30,529 nt of DNA from Deltaproteobacteria bacterium (GTDB lineage Bacteria > Desulfobacterota > Binatia > Binatales > Binataceae), in contig JAJYMR010000407.1 of NCBI GenBank assembly GCA_021786815.1, positions 1 through 30,529 on the forward strand, read 5' to 3'. The first letter of the stretch is position 1, and every line of letters starts with the position of its first letter. The notes beneath the pieces were generated by a model, which was not told the DNA's origin, searched no databases, and worked only from the letters and a program-made list of their open reading frames with translations. Below are positions 29,670 through 30,529 of this stretch, in pieces. The translations under genes were made by a program, and so were the position numbers.

Positions 29670-30529
29670 ATGGCTACCGCGGTTAAGAGCAAACTCGAGC
29701 AGTTCCTCGACGAAACCGTCGTTTTCTATGGGCCCGATCGCGAAATCCTCGGCGACCATCGCCTCGCGCCGCGCTCCGCTCTGGAAGAGCGCTCGATGGC
29801 GGCGCATCGCGACCCCCACACCACGAGCTTGCTCCGCAGCAAACTCGAAGTGACCGCCGAAGAGGCCTTCTATCAACTCGAACAGACCGGAGCCGCGCCC
29901 GGCGCGAAGTGGGGCGACCTCATCGCCGGCATTTTCACCGCCTCGGGCGATCTCGCCGTCGCGAGCAGCGGCGGCGTGCTGCTGTTCTCGGTCGTATGCC
30001 AGCCCGTGCTGCGTTACGTGATGAAGTACTGGCGCAACGAGCCAAGCGTGGGCGTGCGGCCCGGCGACGTCTTCATGAGCACTGACCCGCGTTTCGGTAA
30101 TATACACACTCCCGACCAGAACATGTTCATCCCCGTCTTCACCGACGATGGAGAACTGGCGCTGTGGGTGATGGTTATCGTCCACGAGGGCGAAAACGGC
30201 TCGGTCGAACCGGGCGGGATGCCCTCGGCGGCGGAATCGCCGTACATGGAAGGCATCAGAATGCCGCCGGTGAAGGTGGGCGAGAACTTCACGCTCAGGC
30301 GTGACATCGTGACCTGGCTGCAGAACAGCGTGCGCGACCCGATGCTGCAGATCCAGGACATGAAGATACGGCTGAGCGCGTGCCTCAAGATAAAAGAGCG
30401 GGTCGACGAAATCGCCCGCGAATATTCATGGGAGGAACTGGTCGCCGCACTGCGTTGGACGCTTGAGGACACCGAGGCCGAGGTGCGCCGGCGGCTTGCC
30501 GCGTGGCCCGACGGCACGGTCAGGTCGGT
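29670..30529 (+). CDS. HyuB-like subunit (ApcD-like), 3' partial
   Basis: Open from the ATG at 29670 (AAGGGAG upstream) to the end of the window without a stop: 286 residues visible. HyuB-type subunits, usually 550-700 residues, pair with HyuA and bind the organic substrate. Visible: EERSMAAHRDPHTTSLLRSK near the N-terminus, a FTASGDLAVASSGGVLLFS segment, then GDVFMSTDPRFGNIHTPDQNMFIPVF, the counterpart of the family's GDVFLTNDPYLGGTHLPD element, and GGMPSAAESPYMEGIRMPP. Its sequence departs from typical hydantoinase B (for example FGNIHTPDQN in place of a GGTHLPD), as expected for the acetone/acetophenone carboxylase branch. The rest of the operon, including any ApcE-like subunit and an acyl-CoA ligase, would lie beyond 30529. 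Confidence 0.88.
   Translation, partial: MATAVKSKLEQFLDETVVFYGPDREILGDHRLAPRSALEERSMAAHRDPHTTSLLRSKLEVTAEEAFYQLEQTGAAPGAKWGDLIAGIFTASGDLAVASSGGVLLFSVVCQPVLRYVMKYWRNEPSVGVRPGDVFMSTDPRFGNIHTPDQNMFIPVFTDDGELALWVMVIVHEGENGSVEPGGMPSAAESPYMEGIRMPPVKVGENFTLRRDIVTWLQNSVRDPMLQIQDMKIRLSACLKIKERVDEIAREYSWEELVAALRWTLEDTEAEVRRRLAAWPDGTVRS

Noticed and set aside
1..30529. RNA genes, insertion sequences, phage or integrase genes, toxin-antitoxin or defence modules
   Set aside because: I looked on both strands and recognised none: no transposase, integrase or defence-family protein, no tRNA-like cloverleaf, and no rRNA-like stretch. Small unstructured RNAs cannot be excluded by eye.

Overview
The window is 30.5 kb of GC-rich, densely coded bacterial DNA carrying 22 supported protein genes (two cut by the window edges). 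I see no rRNA, tRNA, CRISPR, insertion sequence or phage gene. The mix suggests a free-living Gram-negative soil or sediment bacterium from a deeply branching lineage: lipoproteins, Tat and Sec signals, c-type cytochrome, sigma-54 activator, DUF2844/DUF3443 pair, EthD and crotonase-fold genes, and a HyuA/HyuB-type carboxylase operon. Candidatus Binatota-like or deltaproteobacteria-like is a guess from gene content only.

Layout. 1-1400: the C-terminal maltokinase part of a probable TreS-maltokinase fusion (+), then two small minus-strand genes (a two-helix membrane protein and a 67-residue protein with a near-ideal ribosome binding site). 1629-7977 (minus): a BcsA-like family 2 glycosyltransferase, an acyl-CoA desaturase, two overlapping crotonase-superfamily genes that look isomerase-like rather than hydratase-like, and a tandem EthD-domain protein. 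8342-9162 (+): a probable exported protein and a 58-residue FlbD-like protein. 9233-15587 (minus): a signalling block with a 1365-residue CheB-CheR-PAS-histidine kinase overlapping its NarL-type response regulator by 4 bases, then a sigma-54 activator whose upstream region holds repeated GAACTG/GTTCTAC motifs. 15900-17214 (minus): a BON-type lipoprotein with a glutamine tract, and an exported phospholipase D-fold protein with a broken HKD motif. 17452-19163 (+): DUF2844 and DUF3443, the latter with the paired DTG/DSG motifs of a two-lobed aspartic peptidase. 19407-21044 (+): a SorAB-like sulfite dehydrogenase with its cytochrome c. 21209-23995 (+): a GH63/MGH1-like glycoside hydrolase. 24045-24746 (minus): a TetR regulator, divergent from 25169-30529 (+): HyuA-like, acetone-carboxylase-gamma-like, HyuA-like and HyuB-like (partial), in the order and sizes of acetophenone carboxylase ApcABCD.

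How they may work together. The end of the window reads as one regulated catabolic unit: a TetR protein, a palindrome lying over a candidate promoter, and a multisubunit ATP-dependent carboxylase for a ketone-like substrate. The crotonase pair with EthD suggests processing of acyl-CoA intermediates. Desaturase, glycosyltransferase and trehalose/maltose genes suggest envelope and osmotic adaptation. Strongest candidates for something new: the Apc-like operon, the CheB/CheR-kinase circuit with its phased repeats, and the DUF2844/DUF3443 putative exported aspartic peptidase beside a catalytically dead PLD-fold protein.
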